Shown here: piece by piece, positions 12,066 to 26,400 of the stretch | Position numbering within the stretch: position 1 is the first letter of the stretch | Layout of the letters: every line of letters starts with the position of its first letter | Source: Apostichopus japonicus | Taxonomy: Eukaryota; Echinodermata; Holothuroidea; Aspidochirotida; Stichopodidae | Direction of reading: 5' to 3' | Assembly (NCBI RefSeq): GCF_037975245.1 | Contig: NC_092569.1 | Location: 901,001 to 965,000 of the forward strand | Length of the DNA stretch: 64,000 nucleotides | Notes under the pieces: model-generated | Databases searched by the model: none | What the model was told of the DNA's origin: nothing | What the model saw: the letters and a program-made list of their open reading frames with translations, nothing else | Made by a program: the position numbers and the translations under genes

Positions 12066-15000
12066 CTCATTAGCAGGAGGAAGCGTAAGAGAATGATGAG
12101 TTTATTTTGTTATAAAACTATGTAAGAGGAGGAGGAGGAGGAGAGAGTAAAAGACGGAGATACAGGGAACGAAAAAGAGAGTTATCTTCATTAGCGGGAA
12201 ACGAATGGAAGAAAATAAGTTGTCAATAAGTGGATTCTGATCTGATCGCTTGCCCAGGTCAAAGACCTCTTCTAAATATGTACTCTCCATACGGCTAAAT
12301 CACCCAGTCATGCTATATGCGTATAGCTCTGTTCTGTATCATTTCACCATATGTTTCATAATCAAAATGACAAAAAAAATGAAGAACAGAAAGAAAACTC
12401 CAAGCCGAGATGTTCGACTATCCTGATACAAAATTAAAATGAAAGAATTATTGGTGCGATTTTTTTTGGGGGGGGGGGGTGGTTTGTAATATTACTCGTT
12501 CTCCCATCCATACGCCTTAATATGAATGTTCACGGATCTTGGTATATAGATATATACACTTCTAAAACAATGAATTTCTGTTTCAGGGAGTATTTTAGTG
12601 TTGGTTTGCGAGGTAATAGGCGAGATCTATAGACCTATCATATTTTGATCTTGGTCTATGAATCTAAATTTCATCTTCATATCCGTTGGGAATCAAACTT
12701 TTCATCCTCAAAATAAACTAAAAAATCATAAAAGAAGGGATGGAATGAAAATGAAAGTGCTGTGCAGTAATATTCAATATATTTATAAGTAAACGTTTTG
12801 GTATACTCTATTGAATTATATATAAAAAAAACGATAGTTGAATAAAAGTTATTTCTCGTTCAAATATGGTGGACGTAAAGAATAAAGTAAAATAAAAAAT
12901 GTTTATTCGTGTATCGGCTTAAAGAATGCAGCTAGCAATCACGATTAATATTATGCCTCAAGTAAAATTATTCATCATATAAGCAAACTTTTCATTGTTT
13001 ACATATAGCCCTTCCCATTTTGGAAGGCTTTTTGGTGAAGATTTTAATTAAATATCAAATTTTCAGCCATTAAAACTGAATGAAGGTGTTGCTAGAAATT
13101 AAAATACCAAATAAACCTTCTCAAGTTGAAATCCAGAGCATAATTTACATTTTTTATCACGTAAATGATCCTATTCTATTCCATTTTATAGATAATTAAA
13201 TAGAAATCGCATCAGTTTCGGTTAATTAACGGAAGAATTGAAATGCTAAATGCATACATTTGCCTTGTAAGGAATTATCAAATTCTACCCCTAGTGTTGA
13301 TATAAGAAAGTTTACGGCACTTTTCAAGACATTTCGTCGCTCTTGACGATAAACAGCCTACTTTACAGACTGATCTTATTCTCAAGTCCCTTCCCTCCAT
13401 GATAACCTGAGTATTCTAATTCTATTTTACCGTTTGTCATACATGGCGGCCTCTTAGCTTCTGTCAGTAATAATATATTGGCAATGACTTATTGGGCAAA
13501 GTATACCCTTTTAAGTTAGATACACGAGGCTTAGATAGTTACTAGGATAAGAGGCCTATGTACATCTTCATAAGATGTATTTCCCTATCTGATGGCATGT
13601 TTCTTTTATCACTTCTGACGTCCATATCCGTACGAATCTTACAGTGTTTAGTTTACACTTCAAAAAACACCGATATCTATTTAGGTGTGCTATATATATA
13701 CGGAGCTTTTAGAGGGTCATTCAAAAGGCGTACAGGCTAATAGCTACGGTACCTTCGTTGTCAAATTGTGAACTTGATTAGATGAAGGAAGAAATAATAT
13801 CTATGCTGTTCAAGCCAATTTCATGAAAACCTCCTTCATTTCTGCAAGAATATTTCCTTGCACGAGGTCCCTTTTGTTTATGAACAATTTAGTTGCTGAT
13901 GGTGGCTACCGTGTAACCCAGCATCCATCCCAATGACACTTCAGGAAAGACACCAGGTTTAGTGGTTGTAAGAGAAGCGTGGTTGACAGTTGACATCAAT
14001 ACATACATGTGCCAAATCATAGCAGAACACTTTTCTATACTATACCATTTTTGTGAATGCGCTTTTGTCAATATTTGTAATTGTCTACGTACAACACAGT
14101 GTCACCAATATGTCCTAGTCGTCCGATCGAGCGGGACGTTGTCCTAGATACTGTTCAACTCAATGCTTGGGGCGGGGGGGGGGGGGCAAAGAGCAGTCTA
14201 CCCCAATGGATTATTACATCGTAGGTGTATCAACAACTCCATGTTTTAATTTGTATGTATCGAAGATCTTACTGGTAACTCTTCAACTCTACCTTTAGGA
14301 TGATTGTAATCGGTACGATCATTGTTGAGCTATGCTCGGAACTGTAGAGGATTCCAATCAGTGCTGATTCCATAATCCATATTGTCCAGTTCAATTATGG
14401 TATATAGAATATAGAATCCGTCCTATACAGTGGAAGGGAGAGCCCAATAACCCCCTACCCCCTTTAACCCTAGAGTGTCAAGTGGAATATAGATATATTG
14501 TGTAGTAATATGCTACATGATAAATACTCCGCCTTCCTGTTTGGGTAACTATATTACTTGTCCTTAGTATTTAGCTAATTTGAACACGATTTGAAAGTCT
14601 GCGACAATCTTCTTTCATGGCTACGTGACATTGTCCAAGCAGGGAGTTGTTTGAACCTACGGCATCGCCTCCTTGCCGTGATATGTAGAGTGATTTAGAG
14701 CATGTTTTACGTCACAGAGATACAGTATAAGGGGGCATATAGTCATGACAAATGGTTATTAAATGATTGCTACTTCACATTAAACATTAAATAAAAAACA
14801 TACGTACATTAAGAGACCTGAATACGTAATGTTCTTATAACATGAGTAAGACGAAACAGTGGTATATTTATTATTGCTGAATGATGTTGCGAGAGCATTA
14901 TTATGATTGACGACAATAACGAATGACTTTTGAACCATAATACACCTCCACGAGACACATATTTCAATGAGGAATAATATACAGTACCAGCAATGCTATA

Positions 15001-17620
15001 ATCCAATAGCCATTGCACATGGCTTACATCGAAACTAAAGATCACATCTGCACATTTTTGATATTCATGCCTTGTACGTTTGATATTGTCTTGTTGTGAT
15101 GTTTTCTGTCACAAGACAAGATGATTATTTATATTTAATCTTTCACCAGTCGTCTGATGTAAGACAGAGTTGAAGCATTCAGATTTTATTGCTGTAATGT
15201 ATCATCTGGGGATACATAGTTTTATAGTTGAAATAAGTAATTCTTAATGTAAATGATATCATATATCGTATTTGAAGTATGTCATTTGACATTAAATCAG
15301 TATAACTAATTACCTAATCTATAGATAAGGCAAATAACATGAATGTAGATACCTTTGATTTGATGTTCACAGTTGTGATAAGTATTTCATTGTTATGTCA
15401 CGTTAATGTTAAGACATGTAGGGAATAGCTATTAAATCACACAATGTATAGAATGATGAAACACATTTTAACATAGGACAGATTGGGGTGTTTAGGGTCG
15501 GTTTCGAAGGCCGGTGGAGGTTCAAGGTCAAATTGGCAAAACTGTGCTAAAAATTTTTTCGCGAACTCCTCCTACACTGTGACTCCTTTGACACGCAATA
15601 GAACTCATGAAGAAGTAATACATATTTATTTCTTCAGAGTAATACTTGCATGGTTTTGAAATCTCGAGAAATTTGGGAAATTTTACAACAAACTACCATC
15701 ACTTTGTATCAATTTTCGACACTTTATGAAGAGATATCAAATCTTCAGCCTATTGTTGTCTTGTACAAGTCGGATTATAATTGTTAGTGTAACATTCACT
15801 GGAAACAATCATATTGGAGTTTACTAATGTAATTTTTCATATGAAACTTGACCAACTGCTAAGTTAGTATCCTTAAACACAGTAAGAGCAACACGCTATG
15901 TTCTCATTTCCTAATTTGCTGCCATAAATAGCATATGTTATAATCCTACCGCATAAAGCTAATCGGAAAGTCATCTTGAGACTACGAAAAAATGGCAAAG
16001 CATATGAACTGTGGTTTACTTCAAATTTACATGTGTTTAGGACTTCGCCGGAGCTGTGTCTCTCGTTTGACGTCAAGAGAGCGTCACGACCATCTGTTTA
16101 CGGTGATGATGGCTCGTATGAACCCAAACGCAGGTCGTATACTGGGATATATCACAAGTTTTATTGCTAATGTAGCTGTATTTTGAAGTAGAGTTCTACT
16201 GTGGACTTCTCAGCTTAAGAATTAACAATTTGACATTAACGTTAGTGAGGGTTCAATCGCTGGTCATTGTGACAGTACACAAAGATTTTTATGTTAACTT
16301 ATCAACAGCTGCACAACACGATAATAAAGTTTAGAAGCTCCTCATAATGATTACCATAAATCGAGATGACAAATTCTCAGATACCAACAAATTGATAATT
16401 ACAACAGCTGTCCAAGAGATTTTTTTTTTTTGCTTGGTTTTTCTTTCTCCTACATGTTTACATTCGTGGATAACTTTCATAATTACGGTGCGATATGATA
16501 GCAATCTATTATAATTTATCGTTGTAATAATGGTTTCTCCGTCTCATTTTACTTGCAAGTCGATGATTACCATTAACATTTAGAATACCATAGCGAAATC
16601 AGTGTTAACAGAGATTTATCGTTATCATCTTGCTTCAGTACTTAGATATCTTATAAACTGCACTGTATAACCGGTAGGATAATGTTTACTATAGCATGTA
16701 CATAGACTTAATGGATACATTTGCAAACTACACGCTAAGTATGAGTTTGGCAACTGTAAATGACCGCATGCAATATAAACTACACGAATGAATAAACAAA
16801 CGCCGGCAATCTAGTTTGTTCGTAGTTTCTTTCACTGTAAGCCTATATAATACCACCACACTATAGCAACGGAGTACGTGAACTGTAGAATGTCTCCAAG
16901 TATCTCACTAAATTAACAGTGACAAAGATGATCTTTTGAAAGGCATGCGTAATATAACTAAATACACGACTAATGCAGGCTATTGCGAACCTCTTCATAT
17001 ATATATAACAAAGTGCAATAAACCCCTATGTTGAAAACAACCGTTTATGTTTATTTTTGATAAAGTTTCTAATGTTTTCTATATTAAATAAAACATTTAT
17101 AACAATTCAGGCCGTTTTTTTTTTTTTTTAAATTGTCAAAATTTATTTCAGATAATGAATTTAAAAAATTCAAGTTTTCCTGTAGTAAATTATTTTAACG
17201 AATGTTCTGATATGACGAAAATGTTACGGTTTAATCAAATTAATTAATTACTCACTTACTAATCTTTACTTTAGTAGACAAATGCCGGAGGGTGTCATGA
17301 TTTGATTAATTGAGATTTCACTTTGTGTATACTACTCACAAGCTTTGATATATTTCTTGTTGAATTGATACAGCGCGCAATAGAGTCGAAGTTTGTTGTT
17401 CTCGACCATTTAGAGAAAGATAAGATTTCTTAAAATATAATGAGTTACTTTTGTCCACCGACATTTCACCAGAACAGAAACTACATAAAATATTGGCAAA
17501 ACAAACTTTAGAGGTTTTGCAGAATGAAACAGTATTACAACATTAGGCATGTGACCATATATACAAGTAGTATGAATTGGATTTTTTCTTTCATTCAAAT
17601 TAAATTAATTAAGATTGGTT
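12066..17620. other. Intron-like stretch, no supported exon
   Basis: G runs at 12,468-12,479 and 14,174-14,186, a purine-rich (AGG)n patch at 12,128 and T runs near 16,420 and 17,115. The 15.97-16.19 kb segment is less AT-rich and open on both strands but matches nothing I know. Confidence 0.6.
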
Positions 17621-17626
17621 TCTTAC

Positions 17627-17649
17627 CTCTCTATCTTTTTGTCGGAATC
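17627..17649 (-). CDS. Candidate 23-nt microexon (17.6 kb)
   Basis: Acceptor ATTTCTACTTTCTACAG and donor AG|GTAAGA are both strong. In phase 0 it encodes DSDKKIE plus AG. This gives the phase (2) needed by the 12.0 kb exon and the phase (0) left by the 18.7 kb exon. Confidence 0.5.
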
Positions 17650-17762
17650 CTGTAGAAAGTAGAAATATGAAGATATGAACAGTTTTGAATTTGATGAGTA
17701 AATCATGAATAATAAACTGACGGACAAAGTAAAGATTTATGTTTGAAAAATAGTACATGAAT

Positions 17763-17764
<2 letters not shown>

Positions 17765-17844
<80 letters not shown>

Positions 17845-17962
17845 TTAATATAGATATAAATATAATATATAATATATAAATATAATATATTTATATAAGT
17901 ATATATATATATCTATATATATCTATCTATCTATCTATATATATATATATATATATATATAT
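17765..17962. repeat. TA microsatellite with TATC interruption
   Basis: Nearly continuous TA for about 75 bp, then AT-rich degenerate sequence and a short (TATC)n run, just upstream (minus sense) of the 17.6 kb microexon. Confidence 0.95.
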
Positions 17963-18026
17963 TGACTTTCCTAATTAAAACATTGGCTGTCTGTATGTTA
18001 ATTTCAACATGTTCAAGATTGATTAA

Positions 18027-18227
18027 CTACTCGAACAAGTACACGTACATGATATTAAGATGTAGATGAAGCGAGACAAATTTATTTTGACATTTGTTCA
18101 ATCTGTCTTGAGGCTGAAAAATCTCTTCACGCACTTTTTGTCTTCGGTGCTTTGATCTTTCATCTGCAACCTTCAGAACTATGAGATGGAGTAAGGTCTT
18201 GTCCTCGGCTCTGACATATAAAATCAC
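18027..18227 (-). other. Open frame, possible extra exon
   Basis: Minus-strand frame containing ADERSKHRRQKVREEIFQ, then PQDRLNKCQNKF, preceded by a fair acceptor (GAAGGTTGCAG). No good donor seen. It could be an alternative exon of the left-hand gene or chance. Confidence 0.25.
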
Positions 18228-18698
18228 GCTCTCCTTATCTCAATTCTCACAAGACGAATTCTTATTTTATCCTGTCTTTAGGGGATACATGACATTTGTA
18301 TACTGACTCTTTACACGTCAATGTTTCCGAGTGGATGAACATTTAAAAATATTTTCACATCTGCAGATATATCTTCTATATATTGAAAGACACATACAAG
18401 ATGTTCCTATACGTACGTAGTCTTGTGTTGTAGCAATATATTTAACTAATCCTCTGATGTAGTCCGGTGTTTTTGGAGTACCACAAAATGAATAAAAACA
18501 TTTCGAGCGATTCGTATATAGTTCTATTTTGTGAACATCTCTTACCTGTGATTATATTTGGTCAATTGACTGTAGAGACTTTTTACGTCTCACGAAGTCA
18601 TGAAAAATATGAAATGAAAGGTTTTATAGAAGACGGTCATAGCTCTTATAATTGTACTTTCCAGGGTAGTAGAAATAATGTAAAGGAACATATCTTAC

Positions 18699-18782
18699 AT
18701 GAGACCCAGGATTATGTTGACCTTCATGGCGGCGATGCTTTCCACCTCCGCAATTGGCCGTTTTGGCATTATTGCTCTTCTT
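18699..18782 (-). CDS. Candidate exon, Lys/His/Gly-rich (18.7 kb)
   Basis: Twenty-eight codons in phase 0-0, KKSNNAKTANCGGGKHRRHE then GQHNPGSH. It is bounded by a good acceptor (TTTTATGTTACAG) and a consensus donor (CAT|GTAAGA). It lies within an AT-rich intron-like context where such a block is unlikely by chance. No recognised domain. It would sit immediately upstream of the 17.6 kb microexon with matching phase. Confidence 0.5.
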
Positions 18783-18819
18783 CTGTAACATAAAATTGAC
18801 GCATAAATATAATATTTTA

Positions 18820-18833
18820 TATCTATATCATAT

Positions 18834-18866
<33 letters not shown>

Positions 18867-18970
18867 ATATATAAATATTATATTATATATATATAGTTAT
18901 ATATATATATACAGTTATATATGCATATATAGTTATATATGCATATATATATATGTATATATAGTTATTT
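18820..18970. repeat. TA-rich microsatellite
   Basis: Imperfect TA and TATAGT repeats next to the acceptor side of the 18.7 kb exon. Confidence 0.9.
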
Positions 18971-20733
18971 ATTCATACCATTAGTTCTTAATGTGGACCG
19001 TTCTTCGATCAATCAGGTTATTATGTACTTTGTGTCAACATTCAACCTACACACACACGCATACACACAATCTTCGCGTAGCAATGAGGCAATTAATTTA
19101 TCACACTAAGTCATAAGATACATAATATGTGCAACAATGTGGATAGCTTTGGGATATAAAAACCTTTCACATTGGCGGAGGGAGAGGGACATTGGATTTA
19201 TACAATACATTTATTGTGTTTTGGTTAGATTTCGAGTTGTATAACAAACCTATAAACTTGGGAGAACGTATCAGTAGCAGAGAAAACTGGCGTAGAACTT
19301 TCAGTCTTCATGCACCGTTTGGGAATAGCAGCAAATGCAACCGCATGAGAAGTACATATGCGAAAATCTCGCAAGCTTTACAGTAAACCCTACATGGATA
19401 GAACATTTTATCTTAAGTGTTACACTAATTAATGACAATACTTTTATTGTGTAAACGAAATTTTATTAAATACTGCCGCCAAGATTTTCATATTTCAAGA
19501 TTTTATATTTAGATTAACACTAATTAATGACAATACTGTAATTGTTTAAACAAAACTACATTCCTATCTTATATTCTATAAAAAAAAAAACGAATTCGCT
19601 GGTAAGATTTACTGCGCCAGCAGTTGGATGAGTGGCTTCAGTATATGTCGCATGACGTCATTCTCCCTACTTCAATTTCTTTGTATAAAACCAACTCGTT
19701 GGTAAGATTTACTGCTAAAATTAAAGGGATATAAGCTAGAAGTTGTCTGCATCGTTAGGTCAAAGCCACGTCATAGAATATACTGTTTAGCCAAGTGATT
19801 CCTTTTTTTCAAATGTAATGATATTTTGTCAATGGATCTGCAGGGGTAACCACAGAGGGAATGTCTTCATCATGGCAATTTATCTGAAAATGTTCATCTT
19901 TGTTTCCTTTCAAATATTTCAAACAATTATACACAGAGAAAATTTATAAGTTCTTTCAAGAAGTTGTAGTTTGATACTCTAAATACAGGGTTCTTTGAAA
20001 GTGTATAGAAAACATTCAAACTGTATCAATATTTCAACGATAAATTCATGTAAAGTATAGCATTTGTAGAACGTCTAACACAGTGTCATGACATACCATC
20101 CCCTATAATCCACTATGAATTATGATTCCATAATTATGTCATAAAACGTAAACTATCTGCTTTAAGATCACTGCTATGGATTATCGTAGTTCCCTTCTCC
20201 CGGATTCAACTTCGAAGCAATTGAATAATCTAAACATTATTTAATTCCCTGACTCATAAATTCATGAATTTTTCATGAGACTGTAATTATCTTTGTCGAA
20301 ATTGATAAACAACGGCGAAATTAAATCACTTTTCTTATACACAATATAAATGAGATACTGAAATGGTATTCATCCGAGACAGACCGGTTAGAAACACTTT
20401 CGCTCAGTCTTTGGAAATGTCGGCAATGTAAACAGTGGCTGCTATTTTCGAATTAGGGCATTTATGCAATGGTATCTTATGAAAGTACAGACGGTACATG
20501 ATTTATCCTCAATGTTTAACGTATGGTCCATTTAAAACCATCTTACATTACACGAGGGACTTAGATGAAACAATTTGTGGCCTCTTGTGTCACACTTTGT
20601 CCGTGCGTATGTCAGTCTCTCCACGGAAATACCTAACGGTGCTGGGTTTGTTATGCGGTATAGTGATACAGCCGTAGCGGGTGGTGGAAATAGTATATAA
20701 TTCACACTTACAAAGTATTGCAACGATGTCGCT

Positions 20734-20839
<106 letters not shown>

Positions 20840-21205
20840 CGTCAAAAAGGGTGCAAAATGCTGTCAATCTGCCTTTCCGAATTGGACAATAACCCTTCTA
20901 CATAGAGTTATATTGTTAATCAGAGTAAGCAATAGAAACATTAGTTGAGATATTTTTTTAGACTAACTTAAGCGGCTTTAGATGGTGATATGTATGTTGA
21001 AATTGACGTAATTTCACATTATGGCAATAACGCAGTGAAAATAATACTGTCATTTATTATCAGTGAATTACCGTAGTGTATCTATATAGAGGGAGGCCTA
21101 ACGTTATGAATACACAGCATGCTATACTGTAACCGTGTTTGTTGATGTTCCTTAATAAGTTTACTCAAAGAAATAAAAATATTGTCATCAAACCTGTTAA
21201 TCAAA

Positions 21206-21367
21206 AATGTTAATAAGACATCAATAACCTAACTCGTAGCACATAGACTATATGGTACGTACGTGCAGTATGAACCATACACATAAAATGTTAATAAGAC
21301 ATCAATAACCTAACTCGTGGCACAATAGTCTATATGGTACGTACGTTCAGTATGAACCATACACATA
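21206..21367. repeat. About 81-bp direct duplication
   Basis: Two nearly identical copies starting AATGTTAATAAGACATCAAT and ending in AACCATACACAT. Confidence 0.9.
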
Positions 21368-22029
21368 AAATGCCAGGTTTACCGGAACAACTCTTTCAAC
21401 AAAAAAAGACAATTTAAGTTTTACGAAAAAAGTACTTTCCAAGTCATGCACGACAAATACAGCGTTTTGCTCGTTATAACGGTTGAATGTCTTGAGTAAT
21501 CTGACACCTGCTAAGTCTGTTTATTTTGTTGCTTGAACTTTTCTCTCATCCATCAATCTTAAAATTAATTTTCCAGGCATTCTCTTGGATAATTTAACAC
21601 GGCCTTGAATTTTTCTATAGTCTCTTTGGCCTCCGTCAGACTCATCTTCGGGCATATGATTATACGTACAGCCTATAAATATATTTACATGCAATGTTTA
21701 GAATAAATTCACGTGATAAATGTGGCAATGAATGAAGGTATCCCTGCATAGATATATCGGTCTACTTTGTATTCTAACCATCATTATTATTATTATTATA
21801 CTATAATTATTTATTTTAATTTTTATGATAATTATTCATATTATTTATTTTTTTTTTTATTTTTTATAATTGTTATTATTATTGGCATGTAATTGGGTGT
21901 TTGTTCTTAGAGTGAATGGTTCTAAGGATGAAGGTTGTATATTATGGCAGAAGTACACTTTGTAGAGAAATCATGGGATATGAAAATTGAAAGGAAGATC
22001 AAGACTATATGCAGTCGTTTATATATGTG

Positions 22030-22440
22030 TGTATGTGTGCGTATGTGTGGAGTATTTTACATTCAGACTGAGTATTCCGGTGATTTTTGTTTTGTAATTG
22101 TTCAAATCTACGTACCAAAACCTTATCAATACCCCTTTACAACAGAATCCTTCTGAGGACATGGTGATTAATTTCAAATGACTTCTGAGGACTTGCAATT
22201 CATTTGTTCAAGTCCTCTGTCAGAATAAAGAAACAAGTACCCGTATACACACACACACAAACGGGTGTGTTTTATATTCAGACTGAGGACCCCAATGTTC
22301 TTTGCATTGTTCCAATCCACATACTCTTACCTTAACAATAGAAATCTGCTGAGGACATGGTGATTCTTGTCAATTGACGTCTGAGGACTTGGAATTTTGT
22401 TTAAGTCCTCAGTCAGAAGAAAGAGTACAAACTGTGACAC
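22030..22440. repeat. Two diverged copies of a hairpin-bearing repeat
   Basis: About 200-bp units (ATTCAGACTGAG..., CTGAGGACATGGTGATT...). Each ends in an inverted repeat: GAGGACTTG/CAAGTCCTC at 22,187/22,209 and CTGAGGACTT/AAGTCCTCAG at 22,381/22,403. Confidence 0.85.
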
Positions 22441-23426
22441 ACACATACACAATCTTGTTACACATGAACAATTCCTTTATCTACTTTTGAAATATTAATA
22501 AATTGCTCTTTTGCTGTACATGTAAAGTAGGCTACCATTGTCTGGTAAAATCTGCAAGTGACTTTGCGATAGGTGGATAAGGAGGGGGGGGGGGTGGTGG
22601 AGGGGGTTGAAACTTTAAGATGCTTTAACAAGTTTTCTTTAAACCAACATTTAACAACTTATAGATGACAATCATCTCGATGAAAGTTTCTAAACCATGA
22701 AGACCTTATAATTTATTTCTAATTAGAATTGTTATACTAACGGCAACACTGTAAAGATCTGTCAAGCTACATCCGCCTGTACAAGGCGTCTCCATTGGGA
22801 GGTTATACAGTACATTGTTATTAGACACAGTCAATGATTAAGTGGCTGTACTTTCTCAAGCAGTATATGTCGGATGGGTTTGAGAAAACAATGACACATT
22901 TATTACTCTAGCGGTTACACCTCTTCACCATATCGCTTTAACTATTTCACATTTTGTAAAACCCTTAAACTGCAGTTTCATTTAAAGTGTACATTTCCTA
23001 CTGTTTTGTTTTTTCTGTCATGTTTTTACTTGTTTTTGTTACTTGTATGCGTTTTACATTGAAAATAACAAACACATAGGTTGCAATAGTAGCATATTAA
23101 AAACGAGTTTCTTTAAGTAGATTCTCTATACGAGAGCCTGGATGGTGCATTTCTATTGGTTTAGTTTTTAGTGATTTACTTCTTTTTTTATGGTTTCTTT
23201 CATGTTTAATGTATATTGTTATGTATATATATAAAGTAGTAAACATTAAAATGTACTTGTTTTTTAATTTGTTGTTTTTATTACTAATGTTTATCCCCCT
23301 CGTTCGTAAATATGTTGACGTTAGTTGTCGATTGAGTGTAACTGGGATATGTAACCTTTTCTTATTTCTTGAAATTAATCGTTTTACTTTAAAAACCAAT
23401 AAGAATAATTTAAAACAAAAGCTTAC

Positions 23427-23484
23427 CTTTGCCTTCACTTTACGCATTCCATCATACAAGTGTAACGGTAACATGGTCTTTCTT
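23427..23484 (-). CDS. Candidate exon, basic peptide (23.4 kb)
   Basis: Encodes RKTMLPLHLYDGMRKVKAK ending in phase 0 at AAG|GTAAGC. The donor is good; the acceptor (AACATAG) is weak in pyrimidines. The next exon at 18.7 kb starts in phase 0 with KKSNN, so a join would extend a lysine-rich run. Confidence 0.35.
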
Positions 23485-26400
23485 CTATGTTTGGATGTTA
23501 TTTATCTTTACAAAATATTTAATTTCTATTCCACACTTCCAATATTGTTGCTTATTCCGAATTATACTGATGTGGTTCTCACACAGCCATTTAAAGTTTT
23601 CAATTCAGTTCCTCTGGACGTTAACAAACGTATACTATAAAAGCGTAGTATACTTGTTCAAAAATCCACATTTTCGAGCAAATATTTTATCACATTCTCC
23701 AAACAAAATCACACGTATTTATCTAACCACCGTTAATCCAATAAAATCCAGCCCAGTGTTCATCCAATCCTGATGTCAATTTTATGCATGTTGCTAAATA
23801 TATTTCTCTTCTAGAAATTAGCAACTTTTACTCACGCAAAGATTTCTTGATTTCATCTTTGGGAGATGTATGTACTCAGACCGTACAATGAGAGACATGA
23901 AAGTGACATGCATTCAATTTGTAACATGTTCCGTGTGTGCCTGAACTTTAAAAACGAATGCACACAGTATATATATAAATTGAAAGCTAATACCGTGCCT
24001 AGGAGTCACAATGACCCAGATAAGCCTACAGATTTATTCCACGCGTCACCTTAGTTGTTCCTCACTTTTTCTCCCAGGAGACAAATCTTTCATGCTATAA
24101 ATGAAACAGATATTCCTTAAATATTCTCTCTTGTGCTTCAATTTCGTGGATGTGATCCCTGTTTACAAATCCTTGAACTCGCTTCCAATTTGATAACATG
24201 CTCAAGAAGACACAACCATTGATTATTAAGCGGAGTCACGGCTTGATAAAAATACGGCCTTATACATCCACGTACGATGAATAATTCTGTTTTCTATATG
24301 CAAGACTAGATTAGACTATTAAGTCCACTATGCAAACATTGTTTGTAAATTCAACTGCAAGGCAAATATTGAGCATATAAACTTCAGAGTGAGCAAGAGA
24401 GATTGAGAGAAAGCAAACTGTAACGAAACCATTAGTAATTCCGTTGTCATTTAGACGCATGTACAGGCGACCTGCTCTATGGCATACATTAAGGTACCTC
24501 GTATCAGCAGCCAGCAAGCACCACGCCGTTGAAAACCCGTGCAGGCAAGGATGCGAACAAACACTGCACACCGGTTAATTAAGTATCCTGCATGTCCACG
24601 TTTTTAAGATCTCCACACACGAGCAATCTCTTGAGAATTTACTGGAGGTAAAAAACAGAAGGGGATAAAAAAAAAATCTAGAAGAGATTTGTGAGGAGCA
24701 AGAGGCAGTGAATTGTAATTATGATAAGAGCTCCTCGCCTGATTATGGCCTGCTGACATAGAAGCATATTGCTGCTGTACGGGTAGGCGGGTGAAGAACG
24801 TTTACCGTCATTTTGAAGCTGCTCATGTCAACACTGGAAGCTTTAAAATGTGTCAGACTCGGAGCGTCGCGCGTTCGATGGTCAGTCAATTCATAAATCT
24901 TGTCAAGTGTGTGAGTGAAAGAAACTGATTAATTATCGAGATGAAATGTATATTGATGACATCGAGAAAACTGCAGTATAAATGTATAAGTAATTACAGT
25001 TCAAGGTGAAGTGGGGAGGGGGTGGGATTTGATTAATTAATCATTATGATTATTAGGTAGGCGACGGAGCCATAATTAACCTCGAAATGAATGTATATTG
25101 TATTAATCTCTACATTTTTCTTTCGAATCGGAGCAGGGTAACCCTCTTTGTTCATCACTGAACAGTCCAGGAATGACATTATGTTTTCCAAGAATGGGAA
25201 GGGGTTTCTTTTGGGCGGGGGACAGGAGGGTTAAATGTTTTAAAATAAGATATTTTGGACAAGGCCATCGTTATGTATTACTAATGCCCAGTGGCGTTCA
25301 GAGTCAGAGCAGGCCCGGGACTGCAAGTACTCCTATTGGAATATCTCATTTTTCCTTTAGTATATCATGAAAATATGAATACATACAAAAATATAAAATA
25401 TATGAATATATATAAAATATGGTATAGTCTGTAGTGCCCCCCCCCCCCCACACACACACCGCACCCCTAGTCCCTAATCTCTGGTCACTCCTTCAATTGC
25501 ACATCGCTTCTTCCAGAGTTCATTGTTCTTTCTCGCTCAACAATTGACACACTGTATGATACACTGCCATTTATATCATGTAAGAGCAGGGAGTTTCCAT
25601 AACAACTCCCTGGTAAGAGTAAGCTAGGAGTCTCCGTACACCTATTTGTTCCCCCTTGGCGTGGCTACACCTATTTGTTCCTCATTGGCGTGACTAGACA
25701 TATGTATTAATGTATCATCAGCACGTATGGAGTTGTCTGTGAAAGTGCTTGGTCTCATTCGTCAGGTGTAAGTGTGGCCTCGTATACGTGTGTGCTGGCA
25801 GCACATTAATACATATTTGATTACGTATGCACTTTTAGATCTGTGCAGTCGCCATGTGTTCCCTCTGTACAATTGAACCCTTCTCTCGCTGATTGAATAA
25901 AGATCCGCGAAAGTGATATTTTCAAGTTATTAGAAAATGTATATGTCAGGCTTACTCAAAGAAACCATGCAAGTTTTACTAATCAAAATTAAATACTGTA
26001 TCAATTTCTTAATTATCGATGTAAATATAAGCACCGACAACACTTCGCAGAGGACCATTTTGGTTTTAATGGACCTTGAATTTTACCTTTTATAGAAGAG
26101 CAGATGTACCTTAAATTTCTCGACAGGACCGACCGCAACCTTCCCACCCCAGGGAGGGGTGGGGGATGGGGAGTTGACCCATTGTCCATTTCGTCACGTT
26201 ACCAAGAAGCATAGGTTTACCCATCTCATGCAGAATACAGAAACAGTGCACATGCGCATAAACAAGAACAAATCATGCTCAAAACCGACAGGAGCATTTC
26301 TATATTCCGCGCACTCGGGCAGCATTTTCATAGCTGGGATAACCAGCACTTTAAGTAATGGGTTCGGTTGATTTATTGCCACTTGAGAATTAAAACATGG

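Noticed and set aside
23209-23640. Longest plus-strand frame near 23.4 kb (143 codons) and its overlapping 125-codon minus frame
   Set aside because: Phe/Leu/Ile-rich AT-driven composition with no motif. Only the short splice-bounded segment at 23,427-23,484 on the minus strand was kept, at low confidence.
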